Shown: positions 1 through 8,938, counted from the stretch's first letter. The stretch: 15,932 nt of DNA from Blastococcus sp. CT_GayMR20 (GCF_004570345.1 NZ_SPQM01000113.1:1-15932); one strand, 5' to 3'. A program made the numbers and translations. Notes: generated by a model not told the origin, from the sequence alone.

Positions 1-1408
1 GCACCGGCCGCGGAACGCCGGGACGGGCGTGGACGACGGTCCGGCCGCCGCTCACCACCGGGCGGGCCGACGGCCGGTCCTCCGGCTGGCGGCGCGGGCG
101 GACGGGGTCGACCGCCGACGCCGGGACCGGCAGGAAGAACCGGGCGAGCGGTCCGCGGGTGCGGCCGCGCTGGGCCTCGATCGCCTCGGGCTCGGAGCGG
201 GCGAACCGGGCGAGCAGCCCGACGATGAAGAGGGTGAGCACCAGCGAGGTGCCACCGGCGGAGATCAGCGGCAGCTGGACTCCGGTCACCGGCAGCAGGC
301 CCACCACGTAGCCCATGTTCATGGCGGCCTGGCCGATCAGCCAGACGGTGATCGCGACGCAGGCGAGCTGGACGAAGCGGTCGGCCGACCGGCGGGCGAT
401 CCGGAAGCCGGCGTAGGCGAGCACGCCGTACAGGGTGACCACCACCAGGCAGCCGAGGAAGCCGAGCTCCTCGCCGATGATCGCGAAGATGTAGTCGCTC
501 TCCGCGTGCGGCAGCAGGTTCCACTTCATGGCGCTGTTGCCCAGGCCGACCCCCCACAGCCCGCCGGTGGCCAGCGCGTAGAAGCCGCGGATCGCCTGGA
601 AACCGCCCACCGTGGGGTCGGCGAACGGGTCCAGGAACGAGGTGATCCGCGCGAGGCGATAGGGCGCGATCCAGACCATCAGGGCGACCAGTCCGGCGGC
701 CGCGGCGACGAACCAGCCGAAGTACCGCAGGGGCATCCCGCCGGCCCAGAGGAGCCCGACGAGGACGAGTCCGAGGCTGACCACGGCACCGAAGTCCGGT
801 TCGGCGATCAGCAGCAGTGAGAGCACGCCGAACACCGGGAGCACAGGGACCAGCAGGGACGTCGTCGTCAGGTACCGCTCGCGCAGCGCCAGGACATGCG
901 CTCCCCAGAGCGCGAAGACCAGCTTGGCGATCTCCGAGGGCTGCAGGTTCGCGAAGCCGAGGTCGAACCACTGACGGGCGCCGTTCAGCTTCAGCCCGAT
1001 GCCCGGCACGAGGACCAGCAGCAGCATGCCGACGACCACGAGGAGAGCGATCGGCGACCAGCGGCGCAGGAACCCGGCGGGCAGCCGCAGGGCGACCAGC
1101 ATGGCCCCGACCCCCAGGACAGCCCAGATCAGCTGCTGGACACCCGGCTTCCACGCGGGCTCGTCGGCCATCGCCGCCTCGATGGAGGAGGCGGAGAAGA
1201 CCATGACCAGCCCGATGGTGAGCAGCAACCCCGCGGAGCCGAGCACCAGGTGGCAGCTCGTCATCGGACCGTCGAGCCAGGCGGGACCGCGCAGGCGCTG
1301 GGGCCGCTCGTGCCGGGTCCGCCTCGGCCCGGACGCCGTCGCCTGCGGGACCTCCGGAGCGGACGGGCGGGCGCGGGTGGCAGGGGTGGGGGTATGGGTG
1401 CGGGTCAT
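1..1408 (-). CDS. ftsW: FtsW, inverted duplicate copy, cut by window start
   Basis: This copy has an identical 469-codon open frame to the right-arm ftsW, from an ATG (first base 1408) overlapping the murD copy's stop, and runs off the left edge with no stop. The putative catalytic aspartate (Asp305) codon is at 494-496. Both ftsW copies end at exactly the same base of the gene, which is the clearest sign that the window ends were set by one shared assembly limit and not by two independent genomic neighbourhoods. Confidence 0.88.
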   Translation of the reverse strand, partial: MTRTHTPTPATRARPSAPEVPQATASGPRRTRHERPQRLRGPAWLDGPMTSCHLVLGSAGLLLTIGLVMVFSASSIEAAMADEPAWKPGVQQLIWAVLGVGAMLVALRLPAGFLRRWSPIALLVVVGMLLLVLVPGIGLKLNGARQWFDLGFANLQPSEIAKLVFALWGAHVLALRERYLTTTSLLVPVLPVFGVLSLLLIAEPDFGAVVSLGLVLVGLLWAGGMPLRYFGWFVAAAAGLVALMVWIAPYRLARITSFLDPFADPTVGGFQAIRGFYALATGGLWGVGLGNSAMKWNLLPHAESDYIFAIIGEELGFLGCLVVVTLYGVLAYAGFRIARRSADRFVQLACVAITVWLIGQAAMNMGYVVGLLPVTGVQLPLISAGGTSLVLTLFIVGLLARFARSEPEAIEAQRGRTRGPLARFFLPVPASAVDPVRPRRQPEDRPSARPVVSGGRTVVHARPGVPRPV

Positions 1409-2829
1409 CGCAGGGCCGCCACCGCGTCGGCGAAGGCGCGGCCGCGGTGGGCGTAGTCGCGGAAGACGTCCATCGAGGCGGCCGCGGGCGCCAGCAGCAC
1501 GGTGTCGCCCGGACGGGCCAGCTCCGCCGCGGCGGCGACGACGTGCGCCATCGTCGCCTCGCCCGTCACACCAGTCCCGTCCATCCCGTCATCGTCGCCG
1601 CTCTCCACCGTCACGACGGGGACCGTCGGGGCGTGTCGCGCGAGTGACGCGGCCAGAACGCCCCGGTCGCGGCCCAGCAGGACCACTCCGGCGAGCCGGG
1701 AGGCGACGGCCGCGACCAGCGGATCGACGTCGGCCCCCTTCAGCAGGCCGCCGGCGATCCAGACCACGCGGGGGTACGCGGCCAGGGACGCCCCGGCCGC
1801 GTGCGGGTTGGTCGCCTTGCTGTCGTCGACGTAGTCGACCCCGCCGACGGTCGCGACCCGGACGTTGCGGTGGGCGCCGCCCCGGAAGCCCGCCAGTCCC
1901 CTGCCGACGGCCTCCCCGGGAATGCCGACCGCCCGGGCGAGGGCCGCGGCGGCCAGCGCGTTCACGGTGTTGTGCGGGCCGGGTACCTGGAGGCGGCCGC
2001 GCTCGAGCAGCACCTCTCCTGCGGGGTCCGCGCTGAACGCCCGGTCGACGAGGGCCCCGGCCCGCACCCCGAGCTGACCCGCAGCCGGCTCACCGAGGGT
2101 CACCGTCACCGGCCGGGGATGGGGCGCGACCAGCGCCGCCGCCACCGGGTTCCCGGCGTCGGCGACCGCCACCGGTGCGTGCTGGAGGATCTTCGCCTTC
2201 GCGTCCCGGTAGGCCGCGAACGAGCCGTGCCAGTCGGTGTGGTCGTCGGCGACGTTGAGGACGGCGGCCGCGGCAGGGGCGATGGACGAGGACCAGTGCA
2301 GCTGGAAGCTGGAGAGCTCGACGGCGACCGCGTCGTAGGCGGGTGTGCCGTCGTCCTCGAGCGAGGTGACGACCTCGACGAGCGGGCGCCCCACGTTCCC
2401 GGCCGCGACGGCCCGGCGGCCGGCCGCCAGCAGGATCGCCTCGAGCATCGTCACTGTCGTGGTCTTGCCGTTGGTGCCGGTCACCGCCAGCCAGGGGGCG
2501 GCGTTCCCCGCGGCGTCCACGGCGCGCAGCCGCCAGGCCAGCTCCGGTTCCCCGATCACCTCGACCCCGCGCCGGGCGGCGTCCTCCAGCAGCGGGGCGT
2601 CCGGCCGCCAGCCCGGCGAGGTGACGACCAGCGCCGTCCCCTCCGGCACGGAGTCGATGCGGCCCAGCCAGGTGGCCCCGGCAGCCGCGAGCTCGGCGAC
2701 CACCGGCCGCTCGGAGGCGTCGGTCAGGAGGACCTGAGCGCCGCGGCCCAGGAGCACCCGCGCCGCCGCGGCCCCGGAGATACCGAGTCCGGCGACCAGC
2801 ACGGTCCGCCCCTGCACGAGCACGGTCAC
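1405..2829 (-). CDS. murD: MurD, inverted duplicate copy
   Basis: This is the complete 474-residue D-glutamate ligase, from a GTG whose first base is 2829, identical to the right-arm copy and including the acidic glycine-rich insert (about 1561-1602). The P-loop TGTNGKTTT is encoded at about 2455-2481. The open frame extending upstream to 3243 lies inside mraY and is not coding. Confidence 0.88.
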   Translation of the reverse strand: MTVLVQGRTVLVAGLGISGAAAARVLLGRGAQVLLTDASERPVVAELAAAGATWLGRIDSVPEGTALVVTSPGWRPDAPLLEDAARRGVEVIGEPELAWRLRAVDAAGNAAPWLAVTGTNGKTTTVTMLEAILLAAGRRAVAAGNVGRPLVEVVTSLEDDGTPAYDAVAVELSSFQLHWSSSIAPAAAAVLNVADDHTDWHGSFAAYRDAKAKILQHAPVAVADAGNPVAAALVAPHPRPVTVTLGEPAAGQLGVRAGALVDRAFSADPAGEVLLERGRLQVPGPHNTVNALAAAALARAVGIPGEAVGRGLAGFRGGAHRNVRVATVGGVDYVDDSKATNPHAAGASLAAYPRVVWIAGGLLKGADVDPLVAAVASRLAGVVLLGRDRGVLAASLARHAPTVPVVTVESGDDDGMDGTGVTGEATMAHVVAAAAELARPGDTVLLAPAAASMDVFRDYAHRGRAFADAVAALR

Positions 2830-3905
2830 AGGCCTACGAACTCGAGCCAGTCCGCGTAGAACAGGCCGATGCCGAAGGCCACCGCCATGGCGGTCACGAG
2901 CCAGAACCGCACGATGACGGTGTTCTCGGTCCAGCCGGCGAGCTCGAAGTGGTGGTGCAGCGGGGCCATCCGGAACACCCGCCGCCGGGTCGCGCGGAAG
3001 AACGCCACCTGGATGACCACCGACAGCGTCACGGCGACGAACAGACCGCCGAGGACGACGAGCAGCAGCTCGGTGCGGGTGACGATGGCCAGCCCCGAGA
3101 GCAGGCCCCCGAGGGCCAGCGAGCCGGTGTCGCCCATGAAGATCCGGGCCGGGCTGGTGTTCCACCAGAGGAACCCCAGACACGCGCCCAGGCCCGCCGC
3201 GGCCACCAGCGTCACGTCCAGCGGATCGCGGACGACGTAGCACCCCTCGATGAACTCGTTGGCGCAGTCGTGGGTGAACTGCCAGAACGAGATGAAGACG
3301 TAGGAGGCGAACACCATGGCCGACGAGCCCGCGGCCAGGCCGTCGAGGCCGTCGGTGAGGTTCACCGCGTTGGAGAACCCGGCGATGAAGAGGTAGGCCA
3401 GGATCACGAAGGCCACGGACCCGAGCGCGAACGGGGCGATGTCCCGTACGTAGGAGACGAACGTCGAGGCCGGCGTCACGCCCTCGCTGTTGGGGAAGTT
3501 GATCGCCAGGACGGCGAAGGCCACGCCGACGACCAGCTGGCCCACCAGCTTGGCCGTCTTGTTCAGTCCGAGGCTGCGGCGGTGCCGGATCTTGAGGTAG
3601 TCGTCGAGGAACCCGACCGTCCCCATGCCGACCATCAGGAAGAGCAGCATCAGGCCGGTGGCGGTGAAGCCCCAGTTGTCCTGGTAGCTGAGGAACAGGT
3701 GGGCGGCCAGGTAGCCGCCCACGGTGGCGCCGACGATCACCGTCCCGCCCATGGTGGGCGTGCCCTTCTTGGACAGGTGGCTCTCGGGGCCGTCGTCCCG
3801 GATCTCCTGGCCGAGGCCCTGCCGGCGGAACGCACGGATGGCCAGCGGGGTGAGCAGGATGGAGATGATCAGGCCGAAACCGGCCGCGATCAGGACGGAC
3901 CTCAC
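2826..3905 (-). CDS. mraY: MraY, inverted duplicate copy
   Basis: This is the complete 359-residue lipid I synthase, identical to the right-arm copy. It starts at a GTG (first base 3905) overlapping the murF copy's stop. The catalytic aspartate motifs DDYLK (about 3591-3605) and FMGDTGS (about 3120-3140) are intact. It would be functional if it existed in the cell, but nothing distinguishes it from the right-arm gene. Confidence 0.88.
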   Translation of the reverse strand: MRSVLIAAGFGLIISILLTPLAIRAFRRQGLGQEIRDDGPESHLSKKGTPTMGGTVIVGATVGGYLAAHLFLSYQDNWGFTATGLMLLFLMVGMGTVGFLDDYLKIRHRRSLGLNKTAKLVGQLVVGVAFAVLAINFPNSEGVTPASTFVSYVRDIAPFALGSVAFVILAYLFIAGFSNAVNLTDGLDGLAAGSSAMVFASYVFISFWQFTHDCANEFIEGCYVVRDPLDVTLVAAAGLGACLGFLWWNTSPARIFMGDTGSLALGGLLSGLAIVTRTELLLVVLGGLFVAVTLSVVIQVAFFRATRRRVFRMAPLHHHFELAGWTENTVIVRFWLVTAMAVAFGIGLFYADWLEFVGL

Positions 3906-5323
3906 GCGCCGGCCCCGGGAGCAGGCAGATCAGCGGCCAGGAGATCGGCGGCGAGCAGCTCGAGGCCGTAGGAGCGACTGGCCTTCACGAGGACGACGTC
4001 CCCGGGACGGAGCACCTCCGACAGCAGTCCGCGGGCAGCGGCCCGGTCCGGCACGTGCACCGACTCCCTTCCTGTGCCACGCCCTGCAGCCAGTCCGGCT
4101 GCGGCCGCGCCCTCGGCTATGCCTACCGCATCGGGACCCACGGCCACGATCAGGTCGACCCCGGCGGCCGCGGCGTCGCGCCCGAGCCGCTCGTGCTCGG
4201 CGCCGGCGTCGGGTCCCAGCTCGGCCATGGCCCCGAGGACGGCGATGCGCCGCTCCCCCGCCAGGCCGGCCAGTGCCGCCAGCGCGGCCCGCATCGACTC
4301 GGGGTTGGCGTTGTAGGCGTCGTTGACGACGGTCACCCCGTCGGAGCGGCGGTCGACCTCCATCCGCCAGCGGCTGCGCGCTCCCGCCTCCGACAGCGCG
4401 GCGGCGACGTCGGCGGGCTGCATCCCGGCGGCGAGGGCGGCACCGGCGGCCGACAGCGCGTTGGCGACCTGGTGCTCGCCCACCACCTGCAGGGCGACGG
4501 GGTGCTCCTCCCCCGCGGCGACGAGCGTGAACCGGGGACGGGCGGCCTCGTCCAGCGAGACCGCGGTCGCCCGGACGTCGGCGTCGGGACCGCGGCCGGT
4601 GCGCAGGACGCGGGCGCTCGTGCGCGGCGCCATCCCGGCCACCCGCGGGTCGTCGGCGTTCAGCACGGCGGTGCCGTCGGCGGGCAGCGCCTCGACGATC
4701 TCGCCCTTGGCCCGGGCGATGCCGTCGGCGCTGCCGAATTCACCCAGGTGGGCCGAGCCGACGTTGAGCACGACCGACACCTGCGGACGGGCGACGCCGC
4801 ACAGCCGGGCGATGTGCCCCGGCCCGCGCGACCCCATCTCGAGGACGAGGAAGCGGGTCTGCTCGTCGGCGCTGAGCACGGTGAGCGGCAGGCCGATGTC
4901 GTTGTTGTAGGAGCCGGGCGGGCTGACCGTCGGGCCCGCCGTGGCGAGGACCTGCCCGAGGAGGTCCTTGGTCGAGGTCTTGCCCGAGGAGCCGGTGATC
5001 GCCAGCGTCGTCAGCCCGCGCCCGGTCAGCCGGGCGTGCACGCCGGCGGCGAGGCGGCCCAGGGCGACGACCGGGTCGCTCACCACGACGGTCGACAGGG
5101 CGTCGTCCGGGCGCATGCTCAGCGCTGCCACCGCGCCGGCGGCCGCCGCGGCGCCGAGGAAGTCGTGCCCGTCGACCCGTTCGCCCGGGAAGGCGACGAA
5201 GAGGTCCCCCGGCTCGACGGTCCGCGAGTCGAGCGTGACCTTCCCGGTGACGACCGCGTCGGCGGGGCCGGTCAGGTCGCCGTCCACGAGTCCGGCGACC
5301 TCGCCCAGCTTCATCTCGATCAT
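3902..5323 (-). CDS. murF: MurF, inverted duplicate copy
   Basis: This is a full-length, 473-residue MurF identical to the right-arm copy, with the D-Ala-D-Ala ligase signature NDAYNANP encoded around 4301-4324. Start and stop overlap the murE and mraY copies by four bases each, so the coupled layout is preserved. The two copies show no difference at synonymous sites, which argues against an old duplication and for a copying or assembly event. Confidence 0.88.
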   Translation of the reverse strand: MIEMKLGEVAGLVDGDLTGPADAVVTGKVTLDSRTVEPGDLFVAFPGERVDGHDFLGAAAAAGAVAALSMRPDDALSTVVVSDPVVALGRLAAGVHARLTGRGLTTLAITGSSGKTSTKDLLGQVLATAGPTVSPPGSYNNDIGLPLTVLSADEQTRFLVLEMGSRGPGHIARLCGVARPQVSVVLNVGSAHLGEFGSADGIARAKGEIVEALPADGTAVLNADDPRVAGMAPRTSARVLRTGRGPDADVRATAVSLDEAARPRFTLVAAGEEHPVALQVVGEHQVANALSAAGAALAAGMQPADVAAALSEAGARSRWRMEVDRRSDGVTVVNDAYNANPESMRAALAALAGLAGERRIAVLGAMAELGPDAGAEHERLGRDAAAAGVDLIVAVGPDAVGIAEGAAAAGLAAGRGTGRESVHVPDRAAARGLLSEVLRPGDVVLVKASRSYGLELLAADLLAADLPAPGAGA

Positions 5324-6900
5324 GCCGGCGTCCCCTGGGCGGCCAGCACCTCGCGCAGCACCTCGCGGTCGTCGAACGGGTGCACCGTGCCGGCGACCTC
5401 CTGGCCGGTCTCGTGGCCCTTGCCCGCCACCAGCACCGTGTCGGCGGGCCGGGCCAGCGCCACGGCCGTGGCCAGCGCGTCCCTGCGCCCGGCCACCTCC
5501 AGCACCTCGGCGCGGCGGTCCTCAGGGACCTCGTGCACGCCGGCGAGCATGGCCGCGCGGATGGCGGCGGGATCCTCGGAGCGTGGGTTGTCGTCGGTCA
5601 CGACCAGTACATCGCTGCCGGAGGCCGCAGCGGTCCCCATCGCGGCCCGCTTTCCTGGATCCCGGTCGCCGCCGCACCCGAGGACGGTGATCAGCCGGCC
5701 GGTCGTGGCGTCGCGCAGCGCGGCGAGGGCGGTGCTGACGGCGTCCGGGGTGTGCGCGTAGTCGACGACGGCGACGAAGGGCTGCCCGGCGTCCACCGGT
5801 TCCATCCGGCCCGGGACGACGGTGTCTGCCAGCCCGGCGAGCGCCGTCCCGACGGGCACGCCGACGGCGTCGAGCAGGGCGACGGCGAGGACGGCGTTGG
5901 CGACGTTGAACCGCCCCGGCAGCCGCAGGCGGGCCGGCCACGAGCGGCCTCCGGGGCCGTGCAGGGTGAAGGTCGAGCCGCCGTCGGGGGCCGGGGCGAC
6001 GCCGTCGGCCCACCAGTCCGCCGGACCCCCGGTCGCCACTGTCGCGGCGGCGGGGCGCAGAGCGGCCAGCCGGCGGCCTCCGTCGTCGTCGACGGTGATC
6101 GCCTCGGCGGCCGCGCGGCCGTCGAACAGCAGCGCCTTCGCCCGGAAGTACTCCTCGAGGTCGCCGTGGAAGTCCAGGTGGTCGCGGCCGAGGTTGGTGA
6201 AGCCCGCGGCGGCGAACCGGACGCCGCCGACCCGGCCGAGCACGAGGGCGTGGCTGGAGACCTCCATGACCACCCCCGTGACCCCCGAGGCGGCCATCTG
6301 CGCGAGCAGGGCGTGCAGCGCGGGTGCCTCCGGCGTGGTCCGGACGCTGGGCAGCGCGGTGACCGTCGGCGTGCCGTCGGCGGCCCACCCGCGCGTGCGC
6401 GTCTGGACGGTGCCGATCAGGCCGGTGCCCGAGCCGGCGGCGGCCAGGCCGGCCTCGACCAGGTAGGCCGTCGTCGTCTTGCCGTTCGTGCCGGTGATCC
6501 CGATGACCGTGAGCTGCCGGCTCGGCTCGCCGTAGACCCGGTCGGCGACCTGGCCGAGGAGCGCCCTCGGGTCGTCGACGACGCACACCGGAAGCCCGGT
6601 CGCCTCGGCGTCGGGACGGCCCGCCGGGTCGGTGAGGACGGCGACGGCACCCCGTGCGGCGGCGTCGGCGGCGAACCGGGCGCCGTGCGTGCGGGCACCG
6701 GGGAGCGCGGCGTAGAGGTCACCTGGCCGCACCTCGGCCGAGGCGAGTGTGACGCCGGTGACAGCCGGAGCGTCGGCAGGGTCAGCCACGGCGCCGACCG
6801 GGGAACCGACGAGGTCGGCGAGATCGGTCAGGCTGAGCGGGGCGGACTGCGGTCGGTCCCCCGCAGGCCGGGGCACCGACCCGGGGTCGGACGTGGTCAC
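5320..6900 (-). CDS. murE: MurE, inverted duplicate copy
   Basis: This copy has the identical 526-residue meso-diaminopimelate ligase sequence to the right-arm murE, from a GTG whose first base is 6900. All motifs are intact: P-loop codons at 6469-6495, DNPR at 5581-5592, and KGHE near the 3' end. Its TGA overlaps the murF copy by four bases. A bacterium carrying two base-identical copies of this essential single-copy gene 2.1 kb apart in inverted orientation would be surprising. I regard the copy as a consequence of the fold-back rather than a second locus. Confidence 0.88.
   Translation of the reverse strand: MTTSDPGSVPRPAGDRPQSAPLSLTDLADLVGSPVGAVADPADAPAVTGVTLASAEVRPGDLYAALPGARTHGARFAADAAARGAVAVLTDPAGRPDAEATGLPVCVVDDPRALLGQVADRVYGEPSRQLTVIGITGTNGKTTTAYLVEAGLAAAGSGTGLIGTVQTRTRGWAADGTPTVTALPSVRTTPEAPALHALLAQMAASGVTGVVMEVSSHALVLGRVGGVRFAAAGFTNLGRDHLDFHGDLEEYFRAKALLFDGRAAAEAITVDDDGGRRLAALRPAAATVATGGPADWWADGVAPAPDGGSTFTLHGPGGRSWPARLRLPGRFNVANAVLAVALLDAVGVPVGTALAGLADTVVPGRMEPVDAGQPFVAVVDYAHTPDAVSTALAALRDATTGRLITVLGCGGDRDPGKRAAMGTAAASGSDVLVVTDDNPRSEDPAAIRAAMLAGVHEVPEDRRAEVLEVAGRRDALATAVALARPADTVLVAGKGHETGQEVAGTVHPFDDREVLREVLAAQGTPA
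5331..5336 (-). promoter_or_regulatory. murF ribosome binding site, mirror copy
   Basis: AGGGGA on the - strand lies seven bases before the murF ATG (first base 5323), at the mirror position of 10597-10602. Confidence 0.5.
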
Positions 6901-6908
6901 GGGGCTCC

Positions 6909-6914
6909 AATCTA
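6909..6914 (-). promoter_or_regulatory. Mirror copy of the possible murE -10 element
   Basis: AATCTA on the + strand reads TAGATT on the - strand and ends eight bases before the GTG whose first base is 6900. It is identical in spacing to the right-arm site. Confidence 0.38.
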
Positions 6915-6951
6915 CCGGCGGGGACCCCTCGACCCGCGCACGTCGGCCCCT

Positions 6952-6994
6952 CCGCACGGCGGGACCGGGCGCAGCGGCCCCGCCGCGGGTGCGG
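6952..6994 (-). terminator. Mirror copy of the post-ftsI hairpin
   Basis: This is the same bulged GC-rich stem as at 8939-8981, directly after the ftsI stop on the - strand and again without a T-run. It is listed for completeness because the arm is a copy. Confidence 0.28.
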
Positions 6995-7897
6995 TCAGGG
7001 GGCGGTGAGGACGAAGTCCGGCCGCGCGGCGCCCGACGGGACGACGCCGTCGGCGGTGAGCGCGTACCGCATGATGTCGGCGAACACGGGAGCCGCGACC
7101 TGGCCGCCCTCGGCGTCGCTGGTCGGGCGCTCCAGGTCGACGGCGACGACGTACTGGGGGTCGTCGGCCGGCGCGAAGCCGACGAACGTCGTCACGTAGC
7201 CGCCGCCCTCGTAGCAGTTGCACTCCGGATTGGCCCGCTGCGCGGTACCGGTCTTGCCGGCGACCCGGAAGCCCTCGATCTCCCCGAGGGGCGCGGTGCC
7301 GCCGTCCCCCACCACCGCCTCGAGCATGTAGGCCATCTGCTCGGCGGTGGACTCGCTGATGACGCGGGTCCGCTCGGGGTCGGGCGCCTCGCGCACCCGG
7401 CCGTCGGGCCGGGTCACGGCGTCCACGATGCGGGGCTCGATGCGGACGCCGTCGTTGGCGATGGCCTGGTAGATCGACGCCATCTGCAGGGTGGTCACGG
7501 AGACGCCCTGGCCGATGGCGACGTTGGCCGCCCGGACGCCGCTCCAGTCGTCGGAGTCCTGCAGGATGCCGGCGCTCTCACCGGGCAGCTCGATGCCCGT
7601 CGTGTCGCCGAGGCCGAACGCCCGGAGGTAGTGCTCGAGCTTCTCGTCGCCGACCTCGCGGGCCAGCATGATGGTGCCGACGTTGCTGGACTTGGCCAGG
7701 ATGCCCGTGACGGTCCAGTCGATGGGCGCGTGGTCGTGGGCATCGGTCACCACCCGGTCACCCGCCTCGATGTGGCCGTTGACTTTGAGCACGGTGTCCG
7801 GGGTCGCGACGCCCTCCTCCAGCGCGGCCGAGAGCGTCACCGCCTTCATGACCGAGCCCGGCTCGAAGACGCTGGAGATGATCGGGTTGCCGAGCAG
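6995..7897 (-). pseudogene. ftsI: Inverted partial copy of ftsI, truncated at the junction
   Basis: This is a backward duplicate of the last 300 codons of the right-hand ftsI. It begins at the breakpoint (LLGNPIISS) and has 48 fewer residues than the other copy. The serine motif SVMK is still present (serine codon at 7853-7855, residue 15 of what remains), as are SSN and KTGT, but the transpeptidase fold cannot be complete. The - strand frame continues upstream through the spacer and into the antisense of the other arm as far as 9184. That extension is non-homologous and not a real N-terminus. If the palindrome is artefactual, this copy does not exist in the organism. Confidence 0.85.
7891..7897. 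repeat. 7-base inverted repeat at the fold-back junction
   Basis: The bases cgagcag at 7891-7897 pair with ctgctcg at 8036-8042, and these two 7-mers bound the 138-base spacer. In the + frame this 7-mer encodes Glu-Gln in a context (EQRLGEACLDG) that suits the authentic ftsI, so it probably belonged to the original gene. A strand ending there could anneal to its own complement 138 bases away and be extended. This explains the whole arrangement with one event. Confidence 0.8.
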
Positions 7898-8938
7898 CGG
7901 CTGGGCGAGGCCTGCCTCGACGGTGCCACGACCCGGGCCTCCGCCGTGGTCCTCGACGTCCACACCGGCGAGGTCGTGGCCATGGGCTCCTGCCCCGGCT
8001 ACGACCCCGGGGACTACTCGTCGACCGACCCGGACCTGCTCGGCAACCCGATCATCTCCAGCGTCTTCGAGCCGGGCTCGGTCATGAAGGCGGTGACGCT
8101 CTCGGCCGCGCTGGAGGAGGGCGTCGCGACCCCGGACACCGTGCTCAAAGTCAACGGCCACATCGAGGCGGGTGACCGGGTGGTGACCGATGCCCACGAC
8201 CACGCGCCCATCGACTGGACCGTCACGGGCATCCTGGCCAAGTCCAGCAACGTCGGCACCATCATGCTGGCCCGCGAGGTCGGCGACGAGAAGCTCGAGC
8301 ACTACCTCCGGGCGTTCGGCCTCGGCGACACGACGGGCATCGAGCTGCCCGGTGAGAGCGCCGGCATCCTGCAGGACTCCGACGACTGGAGCGGCGTCCG
8401 GGCGGCCAACGTCGCCATCGGCCAGGGCGTCTCCGTGACCACCCTGCAGATGGCGTCGATCTACCAGGCCATCGCCAACGACGGCGTCCGCATCGAGCCC
8501 CGCATCGTGGACGCCGTGACCCGGCCCGACGGCCGGGTGCGCGAGGCGCCCGACCCCGAGCGGACCCGCGTCATCAGCGAGTCCACCGCCGAGCAGATGG
8601 CCTACATGCTCGAGGCGGTGGTGGGGGACGGCGGCACCGCGCCCCTCGGGGAGATCGAGGGCTTCCGGGTCGCCGGCAAGACCGGTACCGCGCAGCGGGC
8701 CAATCCGGAGTGCAACTGCTACGAGGGCGGCGGCTACGTGACGACGTTCGTCGGCTTCGCGCCGGCCGACGACCCCCAGTACGTCGTCGCCGTCGACCTG
8801 GAGCGCCCGACCAGCGACGCCGAGGGCGGCCAGGTCGCGGCTCCCGTGTTCGCCGACATCATGCGGTACGCGCTCACCGCCGACGGCGTCGTCCCGTCGG
8901 GCGCCGCGCGGCCGGACTTCGTCCTCACCGCCCCCTGA
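7892..8938 (+). CDS. ftsI: Septal peptidoglycan transpeptidase FtsI/PBP (5'-truncated)
   Basis: This is a class B penicillin-binding protein that cross-links septal peptidoglycan outside the membrane, with FtsW as its usual partner. About 348 C-terminal residues remain, and a typical family member has roughly 580-650. The cytoplasmic tail, membrane anchor, dimerisation domain and start of the transpeptidase domain are missing. Counting from the first retained codon, the three catalytic motifs are visible: SVMK with the acylated serine at residue 63 (bases 8078-8080), SSN at 118-120 (8243-8251) and KTGT at 263-266 (from 8678). No PASTA domain follows, and the protein ends in FVLTAP. Its place just before murE fits pbpB/ftsI of actinobacterial dcw clusters. 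The frame stays open leftward to 6749, but that extension is antisense sequence from the inverted copy, so the true start is not in the window. Three cysteines (one in GSCPGYD, two in ECNCYE) lie in the extracytoplasmic domain. Confidence 0.9.
   Translation, partial: EQRLGEACLDGATTRASAVVLDVHTGEVVAMGSCPGYDPGDYSSTDPDLLGNPIISSVFEPGSVMKAVTLSAALEEGVATPDTVLKVNGHIEAGDRVVTDAHDHAPIDWTVTGILAKSSNVGTIMLAREVGDEKLEHYLRAFGLGDTTGIELPGESAGILQDSDDWSGVRAANVAIGQGVSVTTLQMASIYQAIANDGVRIEPRIVDAVTRPDGRVREAPDPERTRVISESTAEQMAYMLEAVVGDGGTAPLGEIEGFRVAGKTGTAQRANPECNCYEGGGYVTTFVGFAPADDPQYVVAVDLERPTSDAEGGQVAAPVFADIMRYALTADGVVPSGAARPDFVLTAP
7898..8035. other. Unique spacer (loop) between the inverted arms
   Basis: These 138 bases are the only part of the window present once. 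Read on the + strand they encode 46 residues that continue directly into the right-hand ftsI frame, including TGEVVAM and GYDPGDY, which resemble the start of the transpeptidase domain in class B penicillin-binding proteins. Read on the - strand they give no recognisable protein. The right junction is therefore genuine gene sequence and the left junction at about 7891-7897 is the breakpoint. The length is a multiple of three, so frames stay open across the centre by chance. Confidence 0.93.

Larger units (their letters stand above)
1..7897. repeat. Left arm of a 7.9-kb perfect inverted repeat
   Basis: This arm is the reverse complement of 8036-15932. The first and last bases of the window are exact complements, and the sequence next to the spacer matches up to 7897/8036. 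All large reading frames in the two arms have identical translations at mirror positions, so no indel or substitution is visible. The arm carries a backward copy of ftsW, murD, mraY, murF, murE and the 3' part of ftsI. It adds no independent gene content and is probably the copied side of the fold-back, because the spacer is in frame with the right-hand ftsI and not with this one. Confidence 0.97.

Noticed and set aside
29..7008. Long open frames on the + strand of the left arm (for example 29-820, 2949-3971, 4055-5761, 5380-7008) and their mirrors in the right arm
   Set aside because: They are antisense or out-of-frame shadows of mur and fts genes in very GC-rich DNA, where stop codons are scarce. 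Their translations are low-complexity (Arg/Gly/Asp/His-rich) and lack recognisable domains, while the opposite frames carry clear family motifs.
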